Shown here piece by piece: positions 7,479 to 15,548 of a stretch of DNA of 64,000 nt. The stretch covers positions 27,628-91,627 of the forward strand of contig DASTKG010000052.1 in NCBI GenBank assembly GCA_035716005.1, read 5' to 3'. Source of the DNA: SZUA-252 sp035716005 (GTDB lineage Bacteria; Eisenbacteria; RBG-16-71-46; SZUA-252). A program made the position numbers and the translations under genes. Position 1 is the first letter of the stretch, and each line of letters begins with the position of its first letter. The notes beneath the pieces were generated by a model. That model saw only the letters and a list, made by a program, of their open reading frames with translations. It was not told the DNA's origin and made no database searches.

Positions 7479-8696
7479 ATGGGTCTCTTGGTTCAAAAGT
7501 ACGGTGGAACGTCGGTCGGCTCGCCGGAGCGCATCCAGCGGGTGGCCGATCGCATCGCGCGGACGCGCCGGACCGGGACCGGCCTGGTGGTGGTCGTCTC
7601 GGCCATGGGCGACACGACCGACGATCTGATCGACCTCGCGAAGAAGGTCTCGCCCGAGGAGCATCCGCGCGAGATGGACATGCTTCTCACGGCCGGCGAA
7701 CGGATTTCGATGGCGCTCGTCGCCATGGCGGTGCGGGATCGCGGCCAGGAGGCCGTCTCGTTCACGGGCTCGCAGAGCGGGATCGTGACCGACACGTCGC
7801 ACACGCGGGCGAAGATCGTGGAGATCCGCGCCGAGCGGATCCGCGAGGAGCTGGCGAAGGGGCGCGTCGTGATCGTGGCGGGGTTCCAGGGCGTGAGCCG
7901 GGAGCGCGAAGTCACCACGCTCGGGCGCGGCGGTTCCGACACCACCGCCGTGGCCCTCGCGGCCGCGCTCGAAGCCGAGGAGTGCGAGATCTACACCGAC
8001 GTGGACGGCGTCTACACGGCCGACCCGAGGATCGTGCCGGGCGCGCGGAAGCTCGCCGCCCTTTCGTACGACGAGATGCTGGAGCTGGCGTCCCTCGGAG
8101 CGAAGGTGCTCCACAACCGCTCGGTGGAGATCGCGCGCCGCTACGGCGTGCCGGTCCACGTGCGCTCCAGCTTCAACTGGAACGAAGGAACCCGAATTCG
8201 AAAGGGTGGTTCGATGGAACAGGTCGTCATACGCGGCATCGCGCACGACGCGGACGTCGCGAAGATCGCTCTCCTCGGCGTCCCCGACCGGCCGGGCGTG
8301 GCGTCGGAGATCTTCCGCGCCGTGGGGAGCCAGGGAGTGAACGTCCGCATGATCGTGCAGGCGAGCGGCGAAGGGGGGAAGAACGACGTGACGTTCGCCG
8401 TCGGCACGCACGACGTGAAGGCGGTGCTCCCCGTCGTGGAATCCATGCGGAAGGATCTCGGCGCGCGGGCGTTCGTCTACGACCCCGACGTGGCGATCAT
8501 CTCCGTGGTCGGCGAGGGGCTCGCCACCTCCGCGGGGACGGCCGGCGCCGTCTTCGAGGCGCTCGCCCAGGCGAAGGTGAACATCGAGCTCATCAGCACC
8601 TCGTCCATCACCATCACGTGCATGGTGCGCCAGGAGGACGTGGAGCGGGCCGTGCGGTCGCTCCACGAGGCGCTCCAACTGGAGCAAGGGCCCTAG
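7479..8696 (+). CDS. lysC: Aspartate kinase with two C-terminal ACT domains
   Basis: First step of the aspartate pathway (aspartate to aspartyl phosphate), feeding Lys, Thr and Met. 405 residues, typical of the Bacillus/Corynebacterium class. KYGGTS is at residues 7-12; FTGSQSGI and LGRGGSDTTA are further kinase motifs. ACT domains occupy roughly residues 260-405. At codon 246 there is an internal ATG (8214) with AAAGGGTGG ending four bases upstream, exactly where the separate beta subunit starts in the alpha2beta2 enzymes of that class. Last gene of the threonine operon. Confidence 0.96.
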   Translation: MGLLVQKYGGTSVGSPERIQRVADRIARTRRTGTGLVVVVSAMGDTTDDLIDLAKKVSPEEHPREMDMLLTAGERISMALVAMAVRDRGQEAVSFTGSQSGIVTDTSHTRAKIVEIRAERIREELAKGRVVIVAGFQGVSREREVTTLGRGGSDTTAVALAAALEAEECEIYTDVDGVYTADPRIVPGARKLAALSYDEMLELASLGAKVLHNRSVEIARRYGVPVHVRSSFNWNEGTRIRKGGSMEQVVIRGIAHDADVAKIALLGVPDRPGVASEIFRAVGSQGVNVRMIVQASGEGGKNDVTFAVGTHDVKAVLPVVESMRKDLGARAFVYDPDVAIISVVGEGLATSAGTAGAVFEALAQAKVNIELISTSSITITCMVRQEDVERAVRSLHEALQLEQGP

Positions 8697-8722
8697 CGGG
8701 GGCTCTTCCGGACGCTTCCGCC

Positions 8723-9469
8723 ATGGAATGGCGCGAGAAGCCATCGGTTCTGCGCCGCGGAGCGGCCCCACCGGATGAACGGACTTCGGCGATCGTCCTC
8801 GCGATCGCGTGCGCCCTCCATCTCCTCATCGTTCCCCTCTTCCTCATCCGGATCAAGCCGCCGACGGAGATCTCGCTTCCGAGCGGCGCCGGGACGCCGA
8901 CGCGCACGCAGCTCGTGAAGCTCGCGCCGCTCCGCACGCTTCCCGCGCCGGAGGCCGAGGCCGCTTCGGCGAAGGCGAAGCCGAAGCCCGCGCTCCTGAA
9001 GAAGTACACGAAGGGCGCGAAGATCGCCATTCGCGAGGAGCGCGGGCCGGTCAAGAAGGGGAAGGCCGAGGAGACGAAGGCGGCGCCCGAGAAGAAGGAG
9101 ACGGCCTCGGCGGCCGATCTCATGCCGAGGTGGTTCTCGAACGACTCGACGCGCGCGACCAGCGCCCTGACGGACGGCGATTTCCGGTTCGCGTATTATC
9201 TCGCGGCCATCCGGAACAAGATCGGCTCGCGGTGGGTTCCTCCCACGGAGGTGGACGGCCGCGACCGCCCGGTGAAGACGGTGCTCTATTTCCGGGTGCA
9301 GCGCGACGGCAAGATCTCGCAGGCGTCGGTCGAGAAGTCGTCCGGATACGCGTTCTTCGATCAGACCGCGATGCGGGCGCTGCTGGCGGCGGCGCCGCTT
9401 CCGCCCCTTCCGGCGGGCTACACGGACAACTACTTGGGGGTTCATTTTGGCTTCGAATTCCAGCAGTAG
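8723..9469 (+). CDS. TonB/TolA-like energy transducer
   Basis: 248 residues: short cytoplasmic N-terminus, one membrane helix at about 22-43, a Lys/Ala/Pro/Glu-rich periplasmic spacer to about 150, and a C-terminal TonB-type domain from about 155 (ISQASVEKSSGYAFFDQTA). Placement directly before tolB, pal and cpoB suggests it acts as the TolA of the Tol-Pal machine, carrying proton-motive force from TolQ/R to the outer membrane. TolQ and TolR are not upstream; lysC is. The ATG at 8723 lacks a clear Shine-Dalgarno. The end overlaps tolB by 23 bases. Confidence 0.8.
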   Translation: MEWREKPSVLRRGAAPPDERTSAIVLAIACALHLLIVPLFLIRIKPPTEISLPSGAGTPTRTQLVKLAPLRTLPAPEAEAASAKAKPKPALLKKYTKGAKIAIREERGPVKKGKAEETKAAPEKKETASAADLMPRWFSNDSTRATSALTDGDFRFAYYLAAIRNKIGSRWVPPTEVDGRDRPVKTVLYFRVQRDGKISQASVEKSSGYAFFDQTAMRALLAAAPLPPLPAGYTDNYLGVHFGFEFQQ

Positions 9470-10751
9470 GGCGCGGGCCGCCGCGGCGGGCCTCGCGCTC
9501 CTCCTCCTAGCGCTCGCCGGCGCTCCGCGCGAGGCGGGAGCCCAGTCCGACGTGCGGATCGGCGTTCAGGCCTCGGGATCGAACAAGTCGCCGCTCCTCC
9601 TCGGCACGTTCGTCGCCGGAAGCGGAGCGGGGCGCGCGGCGACCCAGGCGCACGACGTGGTGCGAAGCGACTTCGATCTCTCCGGAATCTTCACCGTGCG
9701 GGAGGTGCCGGAGCTCGACGGAACGCTCACCCCGAATCCGGGCCTCTCCGGCTCGGTGCGGGTCGAAGGAAGGGTCGATGCCGACGGGGGCGGCTTCAAG
9801 CTGACCGGCGAAGCCTTCGATCTCGGCACGGCCGAATCGGTCTTCCGGCGCACCTACACGTTCGTCCCCGCGGCGGGCCGCGCCACGGCCCACCGCTTCG
9901 TGGACGACGTCATCGAGGCGCTCACCGGCGAGCGGGGCATCTGCGAGACGCAGATCGCCTTCGTCCGCCAGTCCGGGAAGATGAAGGAGATCTGGGTGAT
10001 GGACTACGACGGCGAGAATCAGCGGCAGCTGACGCACGATCGGAGCATCGCCATCTCCCCCACGTGGGCTCCGTGGGGCACCGAGATCGCCTTCACCACG
10101 TTCAAGCGCGGCAATCCCGATCTCTACCTCTTCGATCTCCGGCGCGGGGCGTCGTATCCCTTCTCGACCAGGCCGGGACTCAACACGGCGCCCTCCTATT
10201 CGCCGGACGGGAAGTGGATCGCCTGCACGCTCTCGCGGGACGGGAACGCGGAGGTCTACCTCGTCAGCCGGGACGCGCAGACGGCGAAGCGCCTCACCCG
10301 GAACCCGCGCATCGACTCCTCGCCCTGTTTCAGCCCGACGGGACGCGACATCGTCTTCACGTCCGACCGCTCCGGCTCCCCGCAGCTCTACGTGATGGAC
10401 ACCGAGGGCGTGAACCAGCGCCTCCTCACGATGGAAGGGAAGTACAACGATTCGCCGCAGTGGTCGCCCAAAGGGGACAAGATCGTCTACGCGGCGCGGC
10501 ACGACGGGATCTTCGACATCGTGGTCATCGAGTCGAACGGCCAGAATCCGATCCAGGTCACGTCGGACGCCGGGCACAACGAGAACCCGCGCTGGTCGGC
10601 GGACGGCCGGAAGATCATCTTCTCGAGCAGCCGGAGCGGCCGCCGGCAGATCTACATGATGAATCTCGACGGAAGCGACGTCGTTCAGCTGACGCGAACG
10701 GACGAAAGCTACAATCCGGCCGCGGGGCCGAGACCCCGCCGGAAGGGATGA
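9447..10751 (+). CDS. tolB: Tol-Pal system protein TolB
   Basis: Periplasmic beta-propeller that binds Pal. 434 residues with a signal peptide (Arg-rich start, Ala/Leu core, cleavage near REAGAQ). N-terminal domain to about 165, then six propeller blades of the PD40 type; repeated motifs such as AISPTWAPWG, APSYSPDGKW and NPRWSADGRK are visible. The start is a TTG at 9447 preceded by GGGGG six bases upstream; no ATG or GTG fits the signal peptide. It overlaps the previous gene and is followed by a hairpin and the pal promoter. Confidence 0.93.
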   Translation: MASNSSSRARAAAAGLALLLLALAGAPREAGAQSDVRIGVQASGSNKSPLLLGTFVAGSGAGRAATQAHDVVRSDFDLSGIFTVREVPELDGTLTPNPGLSGSVRVEGRVDADGGGFKLTGEAFDLGTAESVFRRTYTFVPAAGRATAHRFVDDVIEALTGERGICETQIAFVRQSGKMKEIWVMDYDGENQRQLTHDRSIAISPTWAPWGTEIAFTTFKRGNPDLYLFDLRRGASYPFSTRPGLNTAPSYSPDGKWIACTLSRDGNAEVYLVSRDAQTAKRLTRNPRIDSSPCFSPTGRDIVFTSDRSGSPQLYVMDTEGVNQRLLTMEGKYNDSPQWSPKGDKIVYAARHDGIFDIVVIESNGQNPIQVTSDAGHNENPRWSADGRKIIFSSSRSGRRQIYMMNLDGSDVVQLTRTDESYNPAAGPRPRRKG

Positions 10752-10763
10752 TCCCTTCGGGCG
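10737..10763 (+). terminator. Hairpin at the tolB stop
   Basis: An 11-bp stem with one G-G mismatch (10737-10747 with 10753-10763) and a 5-base loop that contains part of the tolB stop. No T-run follows, so it may be a weak terminator or mRNA-stabilising hairpin between tolB and pal. Confidence 0.4.
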
Positions 10764-10765
10764 GG

Positions 10766-10794
10766 TTGACGCTCTCGCGGGCCTGTGATAGGGT
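10766..10794 (+). promoter_or_regulatory. Promoter ahead of pal
   Basis: TTGACG (10766-10771), 17-base spacer, TAGGGT (10789-10794). The transcript would start near 10801 and give pal and cpoB a promoter of their own, with a leader of about 50 bases. Confidence 0.6.
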
Positions 10795-10853
10795 GCCTAG
10801 GTAGCCCGAAGTCATTGTAGGACAACACTCTGACCCAGATGGGGGATTGCAGA

Positions 10854-11384
10854 ATGCGCAGCGCGCCACGGATGGTTAGCCTGGCCACAGCGGGGTTGCT
10901 CGCCGCCCTCCTGGTGGCCGTCGGATGTGCCTCACGCAAGCAGGTCAGCACCGCCCAGGTCGAGCCGCCTCCTCCGGCCACGACGACGCCGCAGGAAACG
11001 ACTCCGCCGCCTCCGCCCCCGCCGGCCCAGACGGAAGACGATTCGGCCACGCGGATGGCGATGACGGACGCCTTCTTCGACTTCGACGAGGCGGCCCTTC
11101 GCGACGACGCGAAGGCCGCGCTCACGAACAACGCGAAGTGGATGGAGAAGAACGCCTCCGCGAACGTGATCATCGAGGGCCACTGCGACGAGCGGGGCTC
11201 GGTCGAGTACAACCTGGCGCTCGGCGAGCGGCGCGCGAAGGCGGCGAAGGAATATCTCGTCTCCTACGGCATCGCCGCGGGCCGCATGACGACGATTTCG
11301 TACGGCAAGGAGCGGCCGTTCGACCCGGGGCACGACGAGAACGCCTGGGCGCAGAATCGCCGCGCGCACTTCATCTCGAAATGA
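10854..11384 (+). CDS. pal: Peptidoglycan-associated lipoprotein Pal
   Basis: Outer-membrane lipoprotein that clamps peptidoglycan and binds TolB. 176 residues from the ATG at 10854, chosen over the ATG 15 bases earlier because GGGGGA lies 8 bases before it. Lipobox cysteine is C25 (VAVGC). A Pro/Thr-rich linker precedes the OmpA-like domain, which carries FFDFDEAAL, GHCDERGSVEYN and LGERRAKAAKEYL, the peptidoglycan-binding signature. ATGA overlap with cpoB. Confidence 0.95.
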   Translation: MRSAPRMVSLATAGLLAALLVAVGCASRKQVSTAQVEPPPPATTTPQETTPPPPPPPAQTEDDSATRMAMTDAFFDFDEAALRDDAKAALTNNAKWMEKNASANVIIEGHCDERGSVEYNLALGERRAKAAKEYLVSYGIAAGRMTTISYGKERPFDPGHDENAWAQNRRAHFISK

Positions 11385-12187
11385 TCGACGTGGGCCGCGC
11401 GACTTCGGGGCGCTCACGCAGCGGTAGCACCCTTCGGGGGCCGGTCGCGGCCGTCGCGTTCGCCGTCCTCGTGACGGCGGGTGCGTTCGGCTGCGCCCCG
11501 AGCGGCTACTACAACGCCTCGCAGTCCTCCCTCGACAGCCTCATGACGACGCAGGCCGAAATCCTGAAACGCGTGGACGCCCTCGACAAGAAGGTCGAGG
11601 CGACGCGCGAATCGGTCCAGACCACGCGCGCGAACACCGACACGCGGCTCACGGAGGTTTCGCAGCGGCTCGACGTCATGGAAGGGAAGATGGACGAATC
11701 GGGCGAGCGCTTCAGCAGCGTGGCCCAGAAGATCGACACGGTGAGGGAGCGGCTCTCGCGCGCCGACAGCACGCGGGCGGCGTCGGGCATCGTCCGCGCC
11801 GACACCAGCGCGATCCTCGATCCGGAGGCGGCCTACAACGCCGCCTACGCCGACCTCTCGGCGGGGCGCTACGATCTCGCGCGGCAGGCGTTCGGCGAGT
11901 ACCTGAAGCACTACCCCGACACCGAGCGGTCGGACAACGCGCAGTACTGGGTGGGCGAGTGTCTCTACGCCACGGGCGATTTCGACGGCGCCATCGCCGA
12001 GTACGCGAAGGTGGTGGAGCGCTATCCCAAAGGGGACAAGGTCGCCGCGGCGCTCTTGAAGACGGGATACGCGCACGCCCGGATGAACCGCGCCGACCAG
12101 GCCAAGAAGTTCTTCCAGCAGGTCGTGAATCGTTACCCGAAGAGCGACGAAGCCCGCCTCGCCAAGGAACGTTTGGCATCTAAATAG
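11381..12187 (+). CDS. cpoB: CpoB/YbgF-type cell division coordinator
   Basis: 268-residue envelope protein that in other bacteria links Tol-Pal with peptidoglycan synthesis at the septum. Probable lipoprotein (C38 after AGAFG; the lipobox is weak). Residues about 50-145 form a coiled coil with many TRES/TRANT-like polar heptads, the trimerisation region. The C-terminal 125 residues hold three TPR repeats (YNAAYADLSAGRYDLA, YWVGECLYATGDFDGA, LKTGYAHARMNRADQA). It overlaps pal by ATGA and ends the Tol-Pal operon. Confidence 0.92.
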   Translation: MIDVGRATSGRSRSGSTLRGPVAAVAFAVLVTAGAFGCAPSGYYNASQSSLDSLMTTQAEILKRVDALDKKVEATRESVQTTRANTDTRLTEVSQRLDVMEGKMDESGERFSSVAQKIDTVRERLSRADSTRAASGIVRADTSAILDPEAAYNAAYADLSAGRYDLARQAFGEYLKHYPDTERSDNAQYWVGECLYATGDFDGAIAEYAKVVERYPKGDKVAAALLKTGYAHARMNRADQAKKFFQQVVNRYPKSDEARLAKERLASK

Positions 12188-12240
12188 CGCCCAGTTCGGG
12201 CCGCTTCGCGGATCCCCCGCCGGACGGCCCGGGTGAAGCC

Positions 12241-14886
12241 ATGCGATTCGAGAAGCTGACGACGAAGAGCCAGGAGGCCCTGGCCCAGGCCGAATCGGGC
12301 GCGTCCCGCGCCGGCCACCCCGAAGTGCGCCCCGAGCACCTGCTCGTCGCCCTCCTCCGCCAGAAGGACGGAGCCGTCCGCCCCGTTCTGGAGGGGGCCC
12401 GCGTCGACGCCGCCGCGCTCGAGAACGCCGTCGAAGCGAAGCTCGACCGGCTGCCCAAAGTGGGCGGCTCGCGGCAGATCGTCCTCGCGCCCGCGTTGAG
12501 CCGGATCCTCGAGCAGTCGTTCGTGGAGGCGGAGCGCCTTCAGGACGAGTACGTCAGCACCGAGCATCTCCTCCTCGCCATGCTCGATCCCGGATCCTCC
12601 TCCGAAGCGGGGGAGATCCTCAACGCCCACGGCGCGACGCGCGAGGCGGTCTACCACGCTCTCCTCGAAATCCGGGGGGGCGAGCAGGTCACCTCGCCCG
12701 ATCCCGAGGAGAAGTACCAGGCCCTCGCGAAGTACGCGCGCGATCTCACGGAGATGGCGCGCAAGGGGTCGCTCGATCCGGTCATCGGCCGCGACGAGGA
12801 GATCCGCCGGGTCATCCAGGTCCTTTCCCGGCGCACGAAGAACAACCCGGTCCTCATCGGCGAACCGGGCGTGGGGAAGACCGCCATCGCGGAGGGGCTC
12901 GCGCAGCGCATCGTGAGCGGCGACGTTCCCGAAGGTCTCAAGTCGCGCCGCATCCTGGCCCTCGATCTCGGATCCCTCCTCGCGGGCGCCCAGTTCCGCG
13001 GCCAGTTCGAGGAGCGCCTCAAGTCGGTGCTCAAGGAAGTGACGCGCTCGGCGGGCCAGGTCATCCTCTTCATCGACGAGCTCCACACGCTCGTCGGGGC
13101 CGGCGCGGCCGAGGGCGCGCTCGACGCCTCGAACCTCCTGAAGCCGGCCCTCGCCCGCGGCGAGCTCCACTGCGTCGGCGCCACGACGCTCGACGAGTAC
13201 CGGAAGCGGATCGAGAAGGACGCCGCGCTCGAGCGGCGCTTCCAGCCCGTCTTCGTCGGAGAGCCGACGGTGGAGCAGACGATCGCGATCCTCCGCGGCC
13301 TGCGCGAGCGCTACGAAACCTTCCACAAGGTGAAGATCCAGGACAGCGCGCTCGTGGCCGCGGCCGTCCTCTCGCACCGCTATCTCCCCGACCGCCAGCT
13401 CCCCGACAAGGCGATCGACCTCGTGGACGAGGCCGCGTCGCGGCTTCGCATCGAGATCGACAGCCTTCCGTCCGAAATCGACACGCTCGAGAGGAAGAAG
13501 CGCCGGCTGGAGGTGGAGCGCCTCGCGCTGAAGCGCGAGAAGGACGACGCCTCGAAGGCGCGCCGCCGCGACATCGAGGCGGAGATCGAGGCGACGGAGA
13601 AGGAGCTTTCCCGGCTGCGCGCCCACTGGGAGAAGGAGCGCGCACGCATCCAGGTGATCCACGAGATCCGCGAGCGGATGGAGGCCATGAAGACCGAGCA
13701 GCAGCGCGCGGAGCGCGACTCCGATCTCGAGCGCGTGGCGCGCATCCGGCACGGCGACATCCCGAAACTCGAAAAGCAGCTCGCCGCCGAGACGGCGGCC
13801 CTCGCCGATTTGCAGAAGGACTTGAAGATCCTGAAGGAGGAGGTGGACGAAGAGGACATCGCCGAGGTGGTGGCGCGCTGGAGCGGCATCCCGGTGCAGC
13901 GGCTCCTCGAAGGGGAAGTCGAGAAGCTCCTCCGCATGGAGGAGCGGTTGGGCGAGCGCGTCGTGGGGCAGGATCGGGCGGTCCGCGCCGTCTCCGACGC
14001 GGTGCGCCGGGGCCGGGCCGGGCTCCAGGATCCGAACCGCCCGCTCGGATCGTTCCTCTTCCTCGGGCCGACCGGCGTCGGGAAGACCGAGCTGGCGCGG
14101 GCCCTGGCGCAATTCCTCTTCGACGACGAGCGCGCCATGGTGCGGATCGACATGTCGGAGTACATGGAGAAGCACGCCGTGGCCCGCCTCATCGGATCGC
14201 CCCCGGGCTACGTCGGCTACGAGGAGGGGGGCCAACTGACCGAGGCGGTGCGGCGCCGGCCCTACTCCGTCATCCTCCTCGACGAGATCGAGAAGGCGCA
14301 CCCCGACGTGGCGCAGGTTCTCCTGCAGATCCTGGAGGACGGGCGGCTCACCGACGGGCAGGGGCGCACCGTCGAATTCAAGAACGTCATCGTCATCATG
14401 ACGAGCAACATCGGAAGCGATCTGATTCTCGAGTCGGGCGGAGAAGGGAGCGAGCGGATGCGCGCGCGGCTTCTCGAGGCTCTGCGCGGCCACTTCCGCC
14501 CCGAGCTCCTGAACCGGATCGACGAGATCCTCGTCTTCGAGCCGCTCACGATGGACGCGCTCGAGCGGATCGTCACCCTCGAGCTCCGGAAGGTGGAGCG
14601 GCGTCTCCGCGACCGGGAGCTGACGCTGCGCCCCGATCCGGAGGTCCTGGCCTATCTCGCGCGGGAAGGGTACGACCCGGCCTACGGAGCCCGCCCCCTC
14701 AGGCGGCTCATCGAACGGCTGGTCCAGAATCCGCTCGCCCGACGAATCCTCACGGGCGAGTTCCAGCCGGGCGACGCCATCCGAGTACGGCTCGGCGACA
14801 CGCGGGCCGGCGCCGACGCCGGGGAATTCCGCTTCGAGCGCGAGGAAAAGCCCGAAACCGCAAGCGCCGGGGCGTTTTCCGCTTGA
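12241..14886 (+). CDS. clpB: ClpB disaggregase
   Basis: Hexameric AAA+ chaperone that rescues aggregated proteins with DnaK. 881 residues, standard length. Clp N-domain at 1-145, first P-loop GEPGVGKT near 207, a coiled-coil M-domain about 400-530 (rich in Glu/Lys/Arg) that separates ClpB from ClpA/ClpC, second P-loop GPTGVGKT near 609, and sensor/Walker B VILLDEIEKAH near 680. The region before the gene (12188-12240) shows no CIRCE element or clear heat-shock promoter. Stands alone between cpoB and the EIIA gene. Confidence 0.97.
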   Translation: MRFEKLTTKSQEALAQAESGASRAGHPEVRPEHLLVALLRQKDGAVRPVLEGARVDAAALENAVEAKLDRLPKVGGSRQIVLAPALSRILEQSFVEAERLQDEYVSTEHLLLAMLDPGSSSEAGEILNAHGATREAVYHALLEIRGGEQVTSPDPEEKYQALAKYARDLTEMARKGSLDPVIGRDEEIRRVIQVLSRRTKNNPVLIGEPGVGKTAIAEGLAQRIVSGDVPEGLKSRRILALDLGSLLAGAQFRGQFEERLKSVLKEVTRSAGQVILFIDELHTLVGAGAAEGALDASNLLKPALARGELHCVGATTLDEYRKRIEKDAALERRFQPVFVGEPTVEQTIAILRGLRERYETFHKVKIQDSALVAAAVLSHRYLPDRQLPDKAIDLVDEAASRLRIEIDSLPSEIDTLERKKRRLEVERLALKREKDDASKARRRDIEAEIEATEKELSRLRAHWEKERARIQVIHEIRERMEAMKTEQQRAERDSDLERVARIRHGDIPKLEKQLAAETAALADLQKDLKILKEEVDEEDIAEVVARWSGIPVQRLLEGEVEKLLRMEERLGERVVGQDRAVRAVSDAVRRGRAGLQDPNRPLGSFLFLGPTGVGKTELARALAQFLFDDERAMVRIDMSEYMEKHAVARLIGSPPGYVGYEEGGQLTEAVRRRPYSVILLDEIEKAHPDVAQVLLQILEDGRLTDGQGRTVEFKNVIVIMTSNIGSDLILESGGEGSERMRARLLEALRGHFRPELLNRIDEILVFEPLTMDALERIVTLELRKVERRLRDRELTLRPDPEVLAYLAREGYDPAYGARPLRRLIERLVQNPLARRILTGEFQPGDAIRVRLGDTRAGADAGEFRFEREEKPETASAGAFSA

Positions 14887-14912
14887 CGCCCCCTCGCGGG
14901 CGCCGCTAGCGT
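14869..14912 (+). promoter_or_regulatory. Promoter for the EIIA gene, overlapping a hairpin at the clpB end
   Basis: TTGACG (14883-14888), 18-base spacer, TAGCGT (14907-14912). GGGGCGT (14869-14875) can pair with ACGCCCC (14886-14892), a hairpin across the clpB stop that overlaps the -35 box. Confidence 0.5.
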
Positions 14913-14966
14913 GGCGGTTCGCGTCACGGGGAACCGATCGAATCCCACTTCATCCCGCCGAGGTCC

Positions 14967-15449
14967 ATGACGGTCGGTCTATTCATGCGCCTTTCCGAAC
15001 TGCTGAACGAGCAATCGATCAGTCTCTCCTTGTCTGCCCGAGACAAGGAGTCGTGCATCAAGGAGCTCGTTCAGCTCCTGGAGAGCGCGCACGGCGTGAA
15101 CACCAAGGGCGAGATCCTCAGCAAGGTCCTCCAGCGCGAATCGATGATGTCGACGGGCATCGGGAACGGCGTGGCGATTCCACACGGCAAGACCCGACTC
15201 CTCGACCATCTCGTCGCCGCCTGCGCGGTGGCCCCCGCCGGGGTCGAATTCGACACCATGGACGGGGAGCCGGCGACTCTATTCATCCTCCTCGTCTCGC
15301 CGGAAAGCCTTCGGGGACCGCACGTAAAGGCGCTGGCGAACGTGTCGAGGCTCCTGAAGGAGGAGTCGGTCCGCGCGGCTCTCCGCGAGTGCGATTCCCC
15401 CCGCCGCTTTCTAGAGGTCCTTCGCGAGGCCGAGAGCCGGTATCTTTAA
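14967..15449 (+). CDS. PTS EIIA domain protein (fructose/nitrogen type, PtsN-like)
   Basis: 160 residues forming a single EIIA domain of the mannitol/fructose/Ntr family. The phospho-accepting histidine is in VAIPHGKT near residue 73, preceded by ESMMSTGIGNG. No sugar-specific EIIB or EIIC lies nearby, so a regulatory PtsN-like role, phosphorylated from EI-Ntr/NPr, is more likely than transport. Two starts are possible: the ATG at 14967, with GAGG only three bases upstream, or the ATG at 14985 (MRLSELL), where family similarity begins. Confidence 0.85.
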   Translation: MTVGLFMRLSELLNEQSISLSLSARDKESCIKELVQLLESAHGVNTKGEILSKVLQRESMMSTGIGNGVAIPHGKTRLLDHLVAACAVAPAGVEFDTMDGEPATLFILLVSPESLRGPHVKALANVSRLLKEESVRAALRECDSPRRFLEVLREAESRYL

Positions 15450-15474
15450 GCCGGACCGCTCCCCCACGGCCGGG

Positions 15475-15504
15475 TTGACGCCGGGGCCGCCCCCCTGATA
15501 CCGT
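15475..15504 (+). promoter_or_regulatory. Promoter of the PD40 lipoprotein gene
   Basis: TTGACG (15475-15480), 18-base spacer, TACCGT (15499-15504). Expected start near 15511; AAGGAG of the gene lies in the leader. Confidence 0.55.
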
Positions 15505-15548
15505 TTCGCCGTCTACTGCCGTCCCCCAGAAAGGAGTAAATCCCTTCC

